The translations under genes and the position numbers were made by a program. A model generated the notes under the pieces. The model saw only the letters and a list, made by a program, of their open reading frames with translations, did not search any database and was not told the origin of the DNA. This document shows, in pieces, positions 49,000 through 58,170 of a stretch of DNA of 64,000 nt. Source of the stretch: Caulobacter endophyticus (GTDB taxonomy: Bacteria > Pseudomonadota > Alphaproteobacteria > Caulobacterales > Caulobacteraceae); assembly GCF_003116815.1 (NCBI RefSeq), contig NZ_QDKQ01000064.1, positions 62,001 through 126,000 of the forward strand, in the 5' to 3' direction. How positions within the stretch are numbered: position 1 is the first letter of the stretch; the number at the start of each line of letters is the position of its first letter.

Positions 49000-49063
49000 G
49001 TTTCGGCTCCTGATGGGGGTGTCTTGTGCGCTCTATAGCGCGCGGCGGCGACACTGGCAAACT

Positions 49064-49085
49064 GACATAAAGATTTCCTTATGTC
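49064..49085. promoter_or_regulatory. Palindromic operator candidate upstream of ahcY
   Basis: GACATAAAGATTTCCTTATGTC is a 22-base imperfect palindrome with perfect 7-base arms (GACATAA / TTATGTC). It lies 65 to 86 bases upstream of the ahcY start and is AT-rich in a GC-rich region. The dyad is of the kind bound by ArsR-type winged-helix regulators that control SAH and SAM recycling in other proteobacteria. No regulator gene is adjacent. Confidence 0.5.
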
Positions 49086-49194
49086 CGCCAGCCCAAGAAA
49101 GCGGCAAGGCGAATACGCGCGACGGGAGAACTGGCGTGACCCTTGCGGACGACCGCGGCTCTAGTGCCAATGTGGGATGTGGGGGACTATCGAT

Positions 49195-49299
49195 ATGCGC
49201 TCGCCGAGCCGGCCTTTCTTCAAGGCCTATGAAGTCGTGGCCATCGTGGCCTTCGTCATCGTCGCCGCCGTCGTCGGCAGCCTGAAACTCGTCTACTGA
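49195..49299 (+). CDS. Candidate 34-residue membrane microprotein
   Basis: The frame reads MRSPSRPFFKAYEVVAIVAF then a hydrophobic stretch to GSLKLVY. GGGGGA lies eight bases before the ATG. A basic N-terminus followed by one hydrophobic helix suggests an inner-membrane microprotein with its N-terminus in the cytoplasm. The gene is divergent from ahcY and upstream of the AsmA gene. Its shortness keeps confidence modest. Confidence 0.45.
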   Translation: MRSPSRPFFKAYEVVAIVAFVIVAAVVGSLKLVY

Positions 49300-49358
49300 T
49301 TTAGGCTCCGGACAGGCGATCAGGGAACGGAACGGCGTTCGCCGCGCGTTGTAGGCGG

Positions 49359-51449
49359 ATGCCGGAAGGTTCCGTTTCGACACCGCCGCCGCCGACCAGC
49401 CCCGGGCGCAAGCCCGGGAGCCGCTGGCGCGCCCTGCCCCGATCGGCCCGCTGGGGCATCGGCGGCGCCCTGCTGATCCTGGCGGCCATCGTCGCCTTCT
49501 TCGTCTGGTTCGACTGGAACATGCTGCGCGGACCGGTCGGTCGGTTCGCTTCGGCCCAGCTGAAGCGCGAGGTGAGGATCGACGGCGACCTGCGCGTCCA
49601 TCCCTGGTCGTTCTCGCCCAAGGCCGAGGCCTACGGTCTGTTCGTGGGCCAGCCCGGCTGGGCGCCCAAGACCGGTCCGCAGGCGGGCCACATGGCCAGG
49701 GTCGATCGCGTGGCGGTGCAGATCAAGCTGCTGCCGCTGCTGAAGGGCGATGTGATCCTGCCGCTGGTGGCCGTCGACCGTCCGGACGTGCGCCTGCTGC
49801 GCGAGGCCTCGGGCCGCGCCAACTGGACCTTCGGCGACCCGAACAAGAAGCGCACCAAGCCGCTGAAGCTGCCGGCCATCCAGCACTTCGTCATCAACGA
49901 GGGCGCCTTGCGGGTCGAGGACCGCCAGCGCGACGTGCTGTTCACCGGCACGGTCAGTTCCAACGAGCACGCCAGCGGCGACGGCAAGGGCCGCTTCGTG
50001 CTGGAGGGCAAGGGCACGTATAATCGCCAGCCGTTCCTGGCGCGGGTGACCGGCGGCCCGCTACTGAACATCTCGCCCAACCGGCCCTACCCGTTCGACG
50101 CCGAGGTCAGCGCCGGTACGACCAGGGTCAGCGCCGAGGGTTCGATCACCAAGCCGTTCGACCTGGCTCGCTTCGAGAGCGACCTGACGGTGGCCGGCAG
50201 CGACCTCAACCGTCTCTATGGCCTGACTGGCCTGACCCTGCCCAACACTCCGCCCTACCGCATCAGCGGCCACCTGACGCGCAAGGGCGGGCGGTTCGAC
50301 TTCCAGAAGTTCTCGGGCCGCATCGGCGACAGTGACGTCAGCGGCGACCTCTTCGTGCTGGTCGATCGCGAACGGCCCTACCTGGAGGCCGACCTGCGTT
50401 CGAAGCGCCTGGACTTCGACGACCTGGGCAGCCTGGTCGGCGCCGCCCCGGCCACGGGTCGCGGCGAGACCGCCTCGGCCGGCCAGAAGGTCGAAGCCGG
50501 CCAGCGCGAGGCCACCGGCCGCCTCCTGCCCGACGCCACCCTGCAGACCGACCGCGTTCGGGCCATGGACGCCAAGGTCACCTATCGCGCCCTGGCGGTG
50601 AACGCGCCCAACCTGCCGCTGCAGAAGGTCCGGCTGGACCTGACGCTCGACAAGGGCGTGCTGAACATGGACCCGATCGCCTTCACCTTCTCGCGCGGCG
50701 ACCTGGCCGGCAAGGTGCGGCTGGACGCGCGGCCCAGCGTGCCGGTCACCGACCTTGATTTGCGCCTGACCAACGCCAAGCTGGAGGACTTCATCCCGCT
50801 GAAGACCGGCGGCAAGCCGGCCATCGAGGGCGGCATCGTGGCCCGGGCCAAGCTGCGCGGCGTCGGCAACTCGGTGCACCGCGCCGCGGCCTCGTCGAAC
50901 GGCACGGTGACCCTGGTCGCCCCCAAAGGCCAGGTGCGCCAGGCCTTCGCCGAGCTGCTGGGCGTCAACGCCTCCAAGGGCCTGCTGATGCTGCTGTCGA
51001 AAGACAACAAGGAGACCAGCCTGCGCTGCGCCGTGGCCAGTTTCGACGTGAAGGACGGCGTCATGCGCGCCGACAAGATCATCGCCGACACCGGCGTCGT
51101 CGTCGCCAAGGGCGAGGGTACGATCAACCTGAAGACCGAGCGCCTGGACCTGCGCATTGAGGGCGACAGCAAGAAGCCGCGCCTGGTGCGCCTGTTCATC
51201 CCGATCGAGATCAAGGGGCCGCTCGGCAAGCCAGACATCAATCTGCAGCCCGGCGGCGCCATCGCCCAGGGCGGCGTGGCCGCGGCTCTGGGCTCGCTGC
51301 TCAGCCCGCTGGCGGCGATCCTGCCCTTCGTCACCCCCGGCCTGGAAAAGGACGCCGACTGCGCCGGCTTGGTGGCCGACGCCCGAGGCGAGGGCGTGGC
51401 GGTGCGCGCCAGCCAGACCACCCAGGCCAAGCCCAAGAAGGAAAAATAG
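49359..51449 (+). CDS. AsmA family protein
   Basis: This 696-residue protein has one N-terminal transmembrane helix (WGIGGALLILAAIVAFFVWF) and then long beta-rich AsmA-type sequence: LKREVRIDGDLRVHPWSFSPKAEAYGLFVGQPGW, and LDLRIEGDSKKPRLVRLFIPIEIKGPLGKPDINLQPG near the end. AsmA-like proteins are thought to bridge the periplasm and help phospholipid movement to the outer membrane. It is convergent with the CYTH-CHAD gene, only three bases apart at their stops. Confidence 0.92.
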   Translation: MPEGSVSTPPPPTSPGRKPGSRWRALPRSARWGIGGALLILAAIVAFFVWFDWNMLRGPVGRFASAQLKREVRIDGDLRVHPWSFSPKAEAYGLFVGQPGWAPKTGPQAGHMARVDRVAVQIKLLPLLKGDVILPLVAVDRPDVRLLREASGRANWTFGDPNKKRTKPLKLPAIQHFVINEGALRVEDRQRDVLFTGTVSSNEHASGDGKGRFVLEGKGTYNRQPFLARVTGGPLLNISPNRPYPFDAEVSAGTTRVSAEGSITKPFDLARFESDLTVAGSDLNRLYGLTGLTLPNTPPYRISGHLTRKGGRFDFQKFSGRIGDSDVSGDLFVLVDRERPYLEADLRSKRLDFDDLGSLVGAAPATGRGETASAGQKVEAGQREATGRLLPDATLQTDRVRAMDAKVTYRALAVNAPNLPLQKVRLDLTLDKGVLNMDPIAFTFSRGDLAGKVRLDARPSVPVTDLDLRLTNAKLEDFIPLKTGGKPAIEGGIVARAKLRGVGNSVHRAAASSNGTVTLVAPKGQVRQAFAELLGVNASKGLLMLLSKDNKETSLRCAVASFDVKDGVMRADKIIADTGVVVAKGEGTINLKTERLDLRIEGDSKKPRLVRLFIPIEIKGPLGKPDINLQPGGAIAQGGVAAALGSLLSPLAAILPFVTPGLEKDADCAGLVADARGEGVAVRASQTTQAKPKKEK

Positions 51450-51452
51450 CCG

Positions 51453-52946
51453 TCACCAGAACGGCTTGAGGCCTTTCAGTTCGGCCATGGCCCCCTTGGC
51501 CTCGACCATCAGCTTGCCGGTCGCCGCCTGTGCGGCCGACAGGGCGCCGGCGGCGTAGGCGGCCTGGGGGTCGCCGTCGGCCAGGGCCGCTTCGCGGGCC
51601 AGGCTGGCGCCCAGGGTCTGGTCGTTGAGGCCGCCCAGGGCGTCCTGCAGGTCGCGGGTCGCGGCGGACCATCGCTCCAGGCGCTTGGGATGGTCGGGAA
51701 ACAGCGGGGCCAGGGCGTCGATGGCGTAGCGCAGGCCCTTGCCCCGGATGCGCAGGCGATGACGCTCGTGGTCGTCCAGCGCGTCCAGGTTCTTTCCGCG
51801 CGACAGCACGTCCTTGGACAGTTTCCTGAGCCGGCCGGCGGCGAAGGCCCTGGCGGGCGTTCCGCGATCTTCGACCCGCTCGGGATCGGCCAGCCAGTCG
51901 CCGGCCTCCAGCCAGGCGGCGATGTCGAGCGCCAGCGGGCCGAAGCGGTCGGGCGAAGCGGCTTCCAGGGCGCGGGCGTAGGCCGCTTGCTGGGCGTCGA
52001 TCAGCGCCTTGCCCAGCGCCCCCACCCCCTCGACCGGCTGCGGATCGGCCTCGGCGGCCGGACGCCAGGTCCCGGCGATATAGACGTCGAGGTCGCGGGC
52101 CGGACCCAGGGCGTCGGCCAGGGCCTTCAGCGCCTCGGAGGCCGGCGTGGCGCCCAGCTTGCCGGTGACGGGACGAAACAGCTTCAGAAGGGCGCGCAGG
52201 CGGCGGGCCGCCACGCGCAGATTGTGCACCGCATCGGGGCCGGGCAGGTCGGCCAGGGCCTCGGCTGCCACGCACAGCCGGCCAAGCGCCGTGTTGCCCA
52301 GGGCCTGGAAGGCCTCGGCGGCGGTCATGTCGCGGGTCAGGACGGCGGCCTCGCGGCGCGCGCCGGGCGCTTCGCCCAGGGCCAGGGCGTAGCCGCGCTC
52401 GGCCTTGCTGACCAAGGACAGGCGCAGCGGCGCGTGGGCCATCAGGTCGCGCGCCAGATCGAACAGGGCCGCGGGATCACCGGTCTTCAGCTCCAGCTCC
52501 AGCTCGCTGACGGCGGCGCGGTCGATCCCCGCCTGAAGCTCGCCGCGATCCAGCGCAGCCTCGATCACCGCCCCGCCGTGCTCGACCATGCGAAGGGTGC
52601 GCTCGACCTTGGCGGCGAAGATCGGCGCCAGAACGTCGCCGTTGACGATGCGGCCGGCCGGGGTCTGGTCCAGCAGGTCGCGGTCGGGACCGGGCCCGGT
52701 GACAGGCGCCTCCCACTCTCCACGGGCGAAGACGCCGCCGGCCGAGGCCGATTTCAGGGTCTGCTTGCGGCCGCCGTCGCCGTCGCGCACCCGCAGGCCA
52801 AAGCCCGCCCGGCGCAGGGCGTGGTCGGCGGTGTCGTAATAGGTGGCGTCGAGCCGGCGCACCGCGCCTTCCGCCCCCAGGCGGTCCAGGATCGCATCGG
52901 AAGCCTCCGGGGCGATCAGGAACTTCAGTTCGATTTCGCGATCCAT
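51453..52946 (-). CDS. CYTH-CHAD protein (inorganic triphosphatase/polyphosphate binding)
   Basis: The 497-residue protein starts at the ATG at 52946 with MDREIELKFLIAPEAS, the ExExK site of CYTH triphosphate-tunnel enzymes. The C-terminal part has CHAD histidine-helical features: HNLRVAARRLRALLKLFRPV, and HERHRLRIRGKGLRYAIDALAPLFP. CYTH hydrolyses inorganic triphosphate; CHAD binds polyphosphate. The upstream 32 codons of the open frame are not needed. It is divergent from bioB, 107 bases away. Confidence 0.92.
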   Translation of the reverse strand: MDREIELKFLIAPEASDAILDRLGAEGAVRRLDATYYDTADHALRRAGFGLRVRDGDGGRKQTLKSASAGGVFARGEWEAPVTGPGPDRDLLDQTPAGRIVNGDVLAPIFAAKVERTLRMVEHGGAVIEAALDRGELQAGIDRAAVSELELELKTGDPAALFDLARDLMAHAPLRLSLVSKAERGYALALGEAPGARREAAVLTRDMTAAEAFQALGNTALGRLCVAAEALADLPGPDAVHNLRVAARRLRALLKLFRPVTGKLGATPASEALKALADALGPARDLDVYIAGTWRPAAEADPQPVEGVGALGKALIDAQQAAYARALEAASPDRFGPLALDIAAWLEAGDWLADPERVEDRGTPARAFAAGRLRKLSKDVLSRGKNLDALDDHERHRLRIRGKGLRYAIDALAPLFPDHPKRLERWSAATRDLQDALGGLNDQTLGASLAREAALADGDPQAAYAAGALSAAQAATGKLMVEAKGAMAELKGLKPFW

Positions 52947-53053
52947 GATCCGACTATAACCACCTTGCAGGCGTTTGACTTCCGCAACGCAACAACGCGC
53001 GGATGCGCGGGCCGTCTTGCCATTCGGATCGCCCAAGTTCAAACCTCCCCGCC

Positions 53054-54082
53054 ATGACGCCGATCAACATCTCCGCACAGCCCCGCCATGACTGGACCCT
53101 CCAGGAGGTCGAAGCGCTGTTCGCCCTGCCGTTCATGGAGCTGGTGTTCGAGGCCGCGCGCGTTCACCGCGCCTGGTTCGACCCCTCCGAGATGCAGCTG
53201 TCGCAGCTGCTGTCGGTCAAGACCGGCGGCTGCGCCGAGAACTGCGGCTACTGCAGCCAGAGCGCCCACTTCAAGACCGGCCTTAAGGCCGAGAAGCTGA
53301 TGGAGCCGGCCGTGGTGATCGCCAAGGCCAAGGCCGCTCGCGACGGCGGCGCCCAGCGCTTCTGCATGGGAGCTGCCTGGCGTGAGCTGAAGGACCGCGA
53401 CCTGCCCAAGCTGGCGCAGATGATCGGCGGCGTGAAGGCGCTGGGCATGGAAACCTGCGCGACCCTGGGCATGCTGACGGCCGAACAGGCCAAGCAGCTG
53501 AAGGACGCGGGCCTGGACTACTACAACCACAACCTCGACACCGGTCCGGACTACTACAAGGACGTGGTGACGACCCGCACCTACCAGGAGCGCCTCGACA
53601 CCCTGGCCTATGTGCGCGACGCCGGCATGAGCACCTGCTGCGGCGGCATCGTCGGCATGGGCGAGACCCGCCGCGACCGCGCCGGCCTGCTGCACCAGCT
53701 GGCCACCCTGCCCGCCCATCCCGACAGCCTGCCGATCAACGGGCTGGTGCCGATCAGCGGCACGCCGCTGGGCGACCAGATCCTGGCCGAAGGCGAAAAG
53801 GCCATCGACTCCATCGAGTTCGTGCGCACCATCGCCGTGGCCCGCATCGTCTGCCCCAAGGCCATGGTCCGCCTGTCAGCCGGCCGCGAGGGCATGAACC
53901 GCGAGCTGCAGGCCCTGTGCTTCCTGGCCGGCGCCAACTCGATCTTCGTCGGCGGCAAGCTGCTGACCACGCCGCTGCCCGACATGGACGACGACAGCCG
54001 CCTGTTCCACGACCTGGATCTCAAGCCGATGGTCATGGTGAAGGCCGAGGTAGCCGCGCCGGAAGCCGTTCCGGCGGAGTGA
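53054..54082 (+). CDS. bioB: Biotin synthase
   Basis: This 342-residue radical SAM enzyme has the 4Fe-4S motif CAENCGYC within [34 protein letters not shown] with the [2Fe-2S] cysteine, [16 protein letters not shown], and [17 protein letters not shown]. It inserts sulfur into dethiobiotin. The start ATG is at 53054. No other bio gene is beside it. Confidence 0.98.
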   Translation: MTPINISAQPRHDWTLQEVEALFALPFMELVFEAARVHRAWFDPSEMQLSQLLSVKTGGCAENCGYCSQSAHFKTGLKAEKLMEPAVVIAKAKAARDGGAQRFCMGAAWRELKDRDLPKLAQMIGGVKALGMETCATLGMLTAEQAKQLKDAGLDYYNHNLDTGPDYYKDVVTTRTYQERLDTLAYVRDAGMSTCCGGIVGMGETRRDRAGLLHQLATLPAHPDSLPINGLVPISGTPLGDQILAEGEKAIDSIEFVRTIAVARIVCPKAMVRLSAGREGMNRELQALCFLAGANSIFVGGKLLTTPLPDMDDDSRLFHDLDLKPMVMVKAEVAAPEAVPAE

Positions 54083-54092
54083 TCCGTTCCCC

Positions 54093-54185
54093 ATAAAACC
54101 CCCGCGAAAGCGGGGTCCAGGTTTTTTCCGAAACCTGCGGCGCTCGACGATAAAACACCTGGCCCGCCGCTTTCGCGGGGATTTT
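54093..54185. repeat. Inverted pair of CCCCGCGAAAGCGGGG palindromes
   Basis: The left unit has ATAAAACCCCCGCGAAAGCGGGGTCCAGG (from 54093) and the right one is its inverse, CCTGGCCCGCCGCTTTCGCGGGGATTTTA (to 54185). Each contains a stable hairpin with a GAAA or TTTC loop. The first hairpin is followed closely by GTTTTTT, so it could end bioB transcription. Confidence 0.7.
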
Positions 54186-54264
54186 ACGGGTAAGGGGCAC
54201 GAACGGCCCCGCCCCGTTTCTGGACGAAATTTAATGAAGGCGGGCCCGAGGCTCGCTTGTCCCG

Positions 54265-54294
54265 GATGCCCCGCAACCTATGGTGCGGGGCATC
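54265..54294 (+). other. Strong stem-loop in the leader of the M16 peptidase gene
   Basis: An 11-base perfect stem GATGCCCCGCA / TGCGGGGCATC with loop ACCTATGG lies 36-65 bases before the peptidase start and is followed by TTCGCTTTT. It could be an attenuator, a 5' stabiliser, or a second terminator for bioB. Confidence 0.5.
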
Positions 54295-54329
54295 TTCGCT
54301 TTTACGCGAAAACCTATTCGGGGCTCTTC

Positions 54330-57083
54330 ATGAAGCTGTTCGCCTCCGCCGCAGTCGCGGCGTTGCTCCTCGCCAACCCGGTGCTCGCCCAAGCCGCGCC
54401 CAAGCCCGCCGCCAAGGTCACGGGCCAGCTGGCCCAGCTGCCCAGCGTCGACATCCCCTACACCAAGTTCACCCTGGCCAACGGCCTGACGGTGATCGTC
54501 CACGAGGACCACAAGGCCCCGATCGTCGCGGTCAATGTCTGGTACCACGTCGGCTCCAAGAACGAGCCCAAGGGCCGCACGGGCTTTGCCCACCTGTTCG
54601 AACACCTGATGTTCAACGGCTCGGAGAACTTCAACGACGACTGGTTCAAGGCGCTGGAGAAAATCGGCGCCACCGACATGAACGGCACGACGAACGAAGA
54701 CCGCACCAACTACTTCCAGAACGTGCCGACCGCGGCGCTGGACCAGGTGCTGTGGCTCGAGAGCGACCGCATGGGCCACCTCGTGGGCGCCATCGACAAG
54801 GCCAAGCTCGATGAGCAGCGCGGCGTCGTCCAGAACGAGAAGCGCCAGGGCGAGAACCAGCCCTACGGCAAGGTCTGGGACGTGATCACCGCCAGCACCT
54901 ACGACCCCGATCACCCCTACGGCCACACGGTCATCGGCGAGATGGCCGACCTGGACGCCGCCTCGCTGGACGACGTCAAGGACTGGTTCAAGAACTACTA
55001 CGGCCCCGCCAACGCCGTGCTGGTGCTGGCCGGCGACATCACCCCGGCCGAGGCCAAGGCGAAGGTCGAAAAGTATTTCGGCGACATCCCCTCGGGCCCG
55101 CCGGTCATGCGTCAGAAGGCCTGGGTGGCCAAGCGCACCGGCAGCCAGCGCGCCGAGATGCAGGACCGCGTGCCTCAGTCGCGCATCTACAAGGTCTGGA
55201 ACATCCCGCAATACGGCACCGCGGAGTCCGACTACCTGGCCCTGCTGGGCGACGTGCTGGTCTCCGACAAGACCTCGCGCCTCTACCAGCGTCTGGTCTA
55301 CACCGACCAGGTCGCCACCAATGTCGGCGCGGGCGTCAACGACAGCGAGATCGGCAGCCAGTTCATGGTGACGATCACGGTCAAGCCGGGCGGCGACGTG
55401 GCCGCCGTCGAGAAGGCCTTCGACGAGGAGTTCCAGCGCCTGCTGCGTGACGGCCCCACGCCCGAGGAAGTGGCCAAGGTCCGCACCCTGACCCTGTCGA
55501 ACTTCGTGCGCGGGGTCGAGCGGATCGGCGGCTTCGGCGGCAAGTCCGACATCCTGGCCGAGAGCCAGGTGTTCCTGGGCTCGCCCGACGCCTACAAGAC
55601 CAGCCTTGAACGGGTCCGCACCGCCACGGCGGCCCAGCTGCAGGCGGCCGGCAAGGCCTGGCTGACCGACGGCGACTTCACCCTGACCGTGACGCCGTTC
55701 CCGACCTACTCGACCACGGCCGGCGCCGATCGCAAGACCATGCCCGAGGCCGGCCCGACCAAGGCCCCGGCCTTCGTGAAGCTGGAGCGCGCCACCCTTT
55801 CGAACGGGATCAAGGTGATCCTGGCCGAGCGTCATGAGACCCCGCAGATCCGCATGGGCATGCTGTTCGACGCCGGCGTCGCCGCCAGCGCCGGCGACAA
55901 GGCCGGCCTGACCGGCATCACCACCAGCATGCTGACCGAGGGCACCAGGAACCGCGACGGCCTGACCATCAGCCGCGAACTGGCCCAGCTGGGCGCGGGC
56001 ATCGGCTCGGGCAGCGGCCAGGACTTCACCCAGGTGTCGCTCAACACCCTGACCACGACCCTGGACCCGGCCCTGGCCATCTATGCCGACGTGCTCAAGA
56101 ACCCGGCCTTCAAGGCCGAGGACCTCGACAGGCTGAAGAAGCAGGCCATCGCCGGGGTGCAGCAGGCCAAGCAGAACCCGCAGGCCATGTCGAGCCGCAT
56201 CCTGCCGGTGCTGACCTATGGCGCCGGCTCGCCCTACGGCCAGCTGACCACCGAGGCCTCGGTGGCCTCGATCACGCGCGACGATCTGGTGCGCTTCCAG
56301 AGCACCTGGCTGCAGCCGCAAGGCGCGACCCTGGTGGTGGTGGGCGACACCACCCTGCAAACGCTGCTGCCGAAGCTGGAAGCCCAGCTGGGCGGCTGGA
56401 CGGGCGCCCCGACCAAGACCAAGGCCCCGGTCGAGGCCCCGCCCAGCAAGGCGGCCGTCTACCTGATCGACAAGCCCGGCGCCCAGCAGTCGGTGATCGC
56501 CGCCGGCAACCTGCTGCCGCCGCGCGATCCCAACGACCAGGCCGCCATCGACGCGTTCAACACCCTGTTCGGCGGCGACTTCGTCTCGCGCCTGAACATG
56601 AACCTGCGCGAGGACAAGCACTGGTCCTACGGCGCCTTCTCGGGCGTTCGCGACGCCCGCGGCTCGCGCCTGTTCCTGATCCGCGCCCCTGTCCAGACCG
56701 ACAAGACCGCCGAGTCGTTCTCCGAAGCCCGCAAGGAGCTGACCGACATCATCGGTCCGCGCCCCGTCACCCCGGCCGAGCTGGCCAAGGCCCAGAACAG
56801 CCTGACCCTGTCGATGCCCGGCAACTGGGAGACCGGCGAGGCCGTGGCCGATTCCATCGGCGAGCTGGTCAATTACGGCCTGCCCGACAGCTATTTCGAC
56901 GAGTACCCCGCCGACGTGCGCTCGGTGACCGTCGAAAGCGCCACGGCGGCCGCGAAAAAGGTGATCAAGCCGGACGAGCTGGTCTGGGTGGTCGTCGGCG
57001 ACCGCGCCGTGATCGAACCCAAGCTCAAGGCCCTGAAGCTCGACATCAAGGTGATCGACGCCGACGGCAAGCCGGTCCAGTAG
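54330..57083 (+). CDS. M16 family zinc metallopeptidase, exported, two-domain
   Basis: The 917-residue protein starts at the ATG at 54330, which begins a signal peptide (MKLFASAAVAALLLANPVLAQA). The N-terminal M16 half has the inverted zinc motif HLFEH (H88, E91, H92). The C-terminal half, from about residue 480 (LERATLSNGIKVILAERHE), is an M16 repeat lacking HxxEH, the usual inactive partner that closes the chamber. Such proteins degrade peptides in the periplasm. The frame is open upstream to 54234 but that region holds the leader hairpin. Confidence 0.94.
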   Translation: MKLFASAAVAALLLANPVLAQAAPKPAAKVTGQLAQLPSVDIPYTKFTLANGLTVIVHEDHKAPIVAVNVWYHVGSKNEPKGRTGFAHLFEHLMFNGSENFNDDWFKALEKIGATDMNGTTNEDRTNYFQNVPTAALDQVLWLESDRMGHLVGAIDKAKLDEQRGVVQNEKRQGENQPYGKVWDVITASTYDPDHPYGHTVIGEMADLDAASLDDVKDWFKNYYGPANAVLVLAGDITPAEAKAKVEKYFGDIPSGPPVMRQKAWVAKRTGSQRAEMQDRVPQSRIYKVWNIPQYGTAESDYLALLGDVLVSDKTSRLYQRLVYTDQVATNVGAGVNDSEIGSQFMVTITVKPGGDVAAVEKAFDEEFQRLLRDGPTPEEVAKVRTLTLSNFVRGVERIGGFGGKSDILAESQVFLGSPDAYKTSLERVRTATAAQLQAAGKAWLTDGDFTLTVTPFPTYSTTAGADRKTMPEAGPTKAPAFVKLERATLSNGIKVILAERHETPQIRMGMLFDAGVAASAGDKAGLTGITTSMLTEGTRNRDGLTISRELAQLGAGIGSGSGQDFTQVSLNTLTTTLDPALAIYADVLKNPAFKAEDLDRLKKQAIAGVQQAKQNPQAMSSRILPVLTYGAGSPYGQLTTEASVASITRDDLVRFQSTWLQPQGATLVVVGDTTLQTLLPKLEAQLGGWTGAPTKTKAPVEAPPSKAAVYLIDKPGAQQSVIAAGNLLPPRDPNDQAAIDAFNTLFGGDFVSRLNMNLREDKHWSYGAFSGVRDARGSRLFLIRAPVQTDKTAESFSEARKELTDIIGPRPVTPAELAKAQNSLTLSMPGNWETGEAVADSIGELVNYGLPDSYFDEYPADVRSVTVESATAAAKKVIKPDELVWVVVGDRAVIEPKLKALKLDIKVIDADGKPVQ

Positions 57084-57106
57084 GGCCGGTCGAAGCGACG
57101 GAAACG

Positions 57107-57134
57107 AAGGGCGGTCCTCTCGGGCCGCCCTTTT
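57107..57134 (+). terminator. Intrinsic terminator of the M16 peptidase gene
   Basis: AAGGGCGG and CCGCCCTT form an 8-base stem around TCCTCTCGGG (itself able to add two pairs), then TTTT, some 24 bases past the stop codon. Confidence 0.75.
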
Positions 57135-57214
57135 CCTTTGCCGGCCCTTTTCGTTTGTCGAGAGGGGCGGGCGCCGCGATAAGCCGCCTGACAGCCCCGA
57201 CCAGGAGACGCGCC

Positions 57215-58000
57215 GTGCAGCAGCCGACCGAGATCATCGTCCTCAGCGACGGCCCGGCCAACGTCATCCAGGGCGCCTGGCCCGACCGCACGATCGACCT
57301 GGTCACCCGCGCCGAGCTGCACGCCTTCCGCGTCGAGGCCCCCAAGGGCCGGGTGCTGGTCTGCGCCGGCGGCGGCTATCTGCGATTGATGCACGACCGC
57401 GAGGGCGTCGAGGTTGCCCTGTGGCTGAACGGCCTGGGCTACGACGCCTATGTGCTGGCCCACCGCCTGCCGGGCGCTGAGAGCCCGGACGGGGTCTGGC
57501 CTTTCGACATCGCCCTGACCGACGGTATGGCGGCCCTGGCGGCGATCCCGACCGACCTGCCGCGCTTCGTGCTGGGCCTCTCATCCGGCGGCCACCTGGC
57601 CGGAACCCTGGCCTGCCAGAAGGCTGCGGACCTCTCCGGCGTGCTGATCACCTACGCGCCGATCAACGCCAACCACCGCGACTACAAGGCCCCGGCCGGC
57701 AAGCCGGACTATCCGCCCGTGGAGAAGCAGGCCTTCTACGACGCCTGGCCGATCGGCATCGCCGCGCAGCCGCATGGCGCCCCGGCCTGCCCGGTGTTCC
57801 TGGCCTACGCCCTGCTGGACGAGGTGGTGCCGGTCGAGCACGCGCTGAACTTCATCAAGACCGCCCGCGACCTGAAGCTGGATCTGGACGCCCACGTCTT
57901 CGGCCAGGCCCCGCACGGCTTCGCCCTGCGCGAACTGGCGGGCACGCAAGGGTCGTGGCTGGAGCTCGCGGCGCGGTGGATGGTGGAAAAGGCGGGCTGA
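57215..58000 (+). CDS. Alpha/beta hydrolase
   Basis: The 261-residue protein starts at a GTG at 57215 with AGGAG seven bases upstream. It has the esterase pattern VLVCAGGGYLRLM (oxyanion HGGG-like turn), the nucleophile elbow GLSSGGHLAG, LLDEVVPVEHALNF (acid) and GQAPHGFALRE (histidine), which fits the acetylxylan esterase/BD-FAE group. It probably removes acetyl or other acyl groups in the cytoplasm. The chosen GTG avoids the upstream frame that overlaps the terminator. Confidence 0.87.
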   Translation: MQQPTEIIVLSDGPANVIQGAWPDRTIDLVTRAELHAFRVEAPKGRVLVCAGGGYLRLMHDREGVEVALWLNGLGYDAYVLAHRLPGAESPDGVWPFDIALTDGMAALAAIPTDLPRFVLGLSSGGHLAGTLACQKAADLSGVLITYAPINANHRDYKAPAGKPDYPPVEKQAFYDAWPIGIAAQPHGAPACPVFLAYALLDEVVPVEHALNFIKTARDLKLDLDAHVFGQAPHGFALRELAGTQGSWLELAARWMVEKAG

Positions 58001-58036
58001 GAGGGCGCAAGCTCTCGCTCGCCCCAGTTTGCTTTC

Positions 58037-58103
58037 CTGGGCCCTGGCCCAGGATCCATGGTTCAGCCGCTCAGACTTCGCAGGACCGCCATGGGTCTGA
58101 GCG
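58037..58103. repeat. Palindromic intergenic element
   Basis: CCTGGGCCCTGGCCCAGG (58037 on) and CGCTCAGAC (58068-58076) / GTCTGAGCG (58095-58103) form two hairpins between the convergent hydrolase and HPr genes. They may end transcription from both sides. Confidence 0.55.
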
Positions 58104-58170
58104 GACGCAGGCATGGACCCTCGCCACACGCGAGGGAGGCGTTCAAAGAGGGATGCGAGGGCCTGAAGCC

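Noticed and set aside
49000-49063. SAM-II or SAH riboswitch before ahcY
   Set aside because: No pseudoknot-type conserved core could be seen; only the operator-like palindrome stands out.
54231-56621. Minus-strand frame of 796 codons
   Set aside because: Shadow of the M16 peptidase; composition (Gly/Val/Gln/His/Ala runs) is typical of antisense frames in high-GC DNA and no family motif appears.
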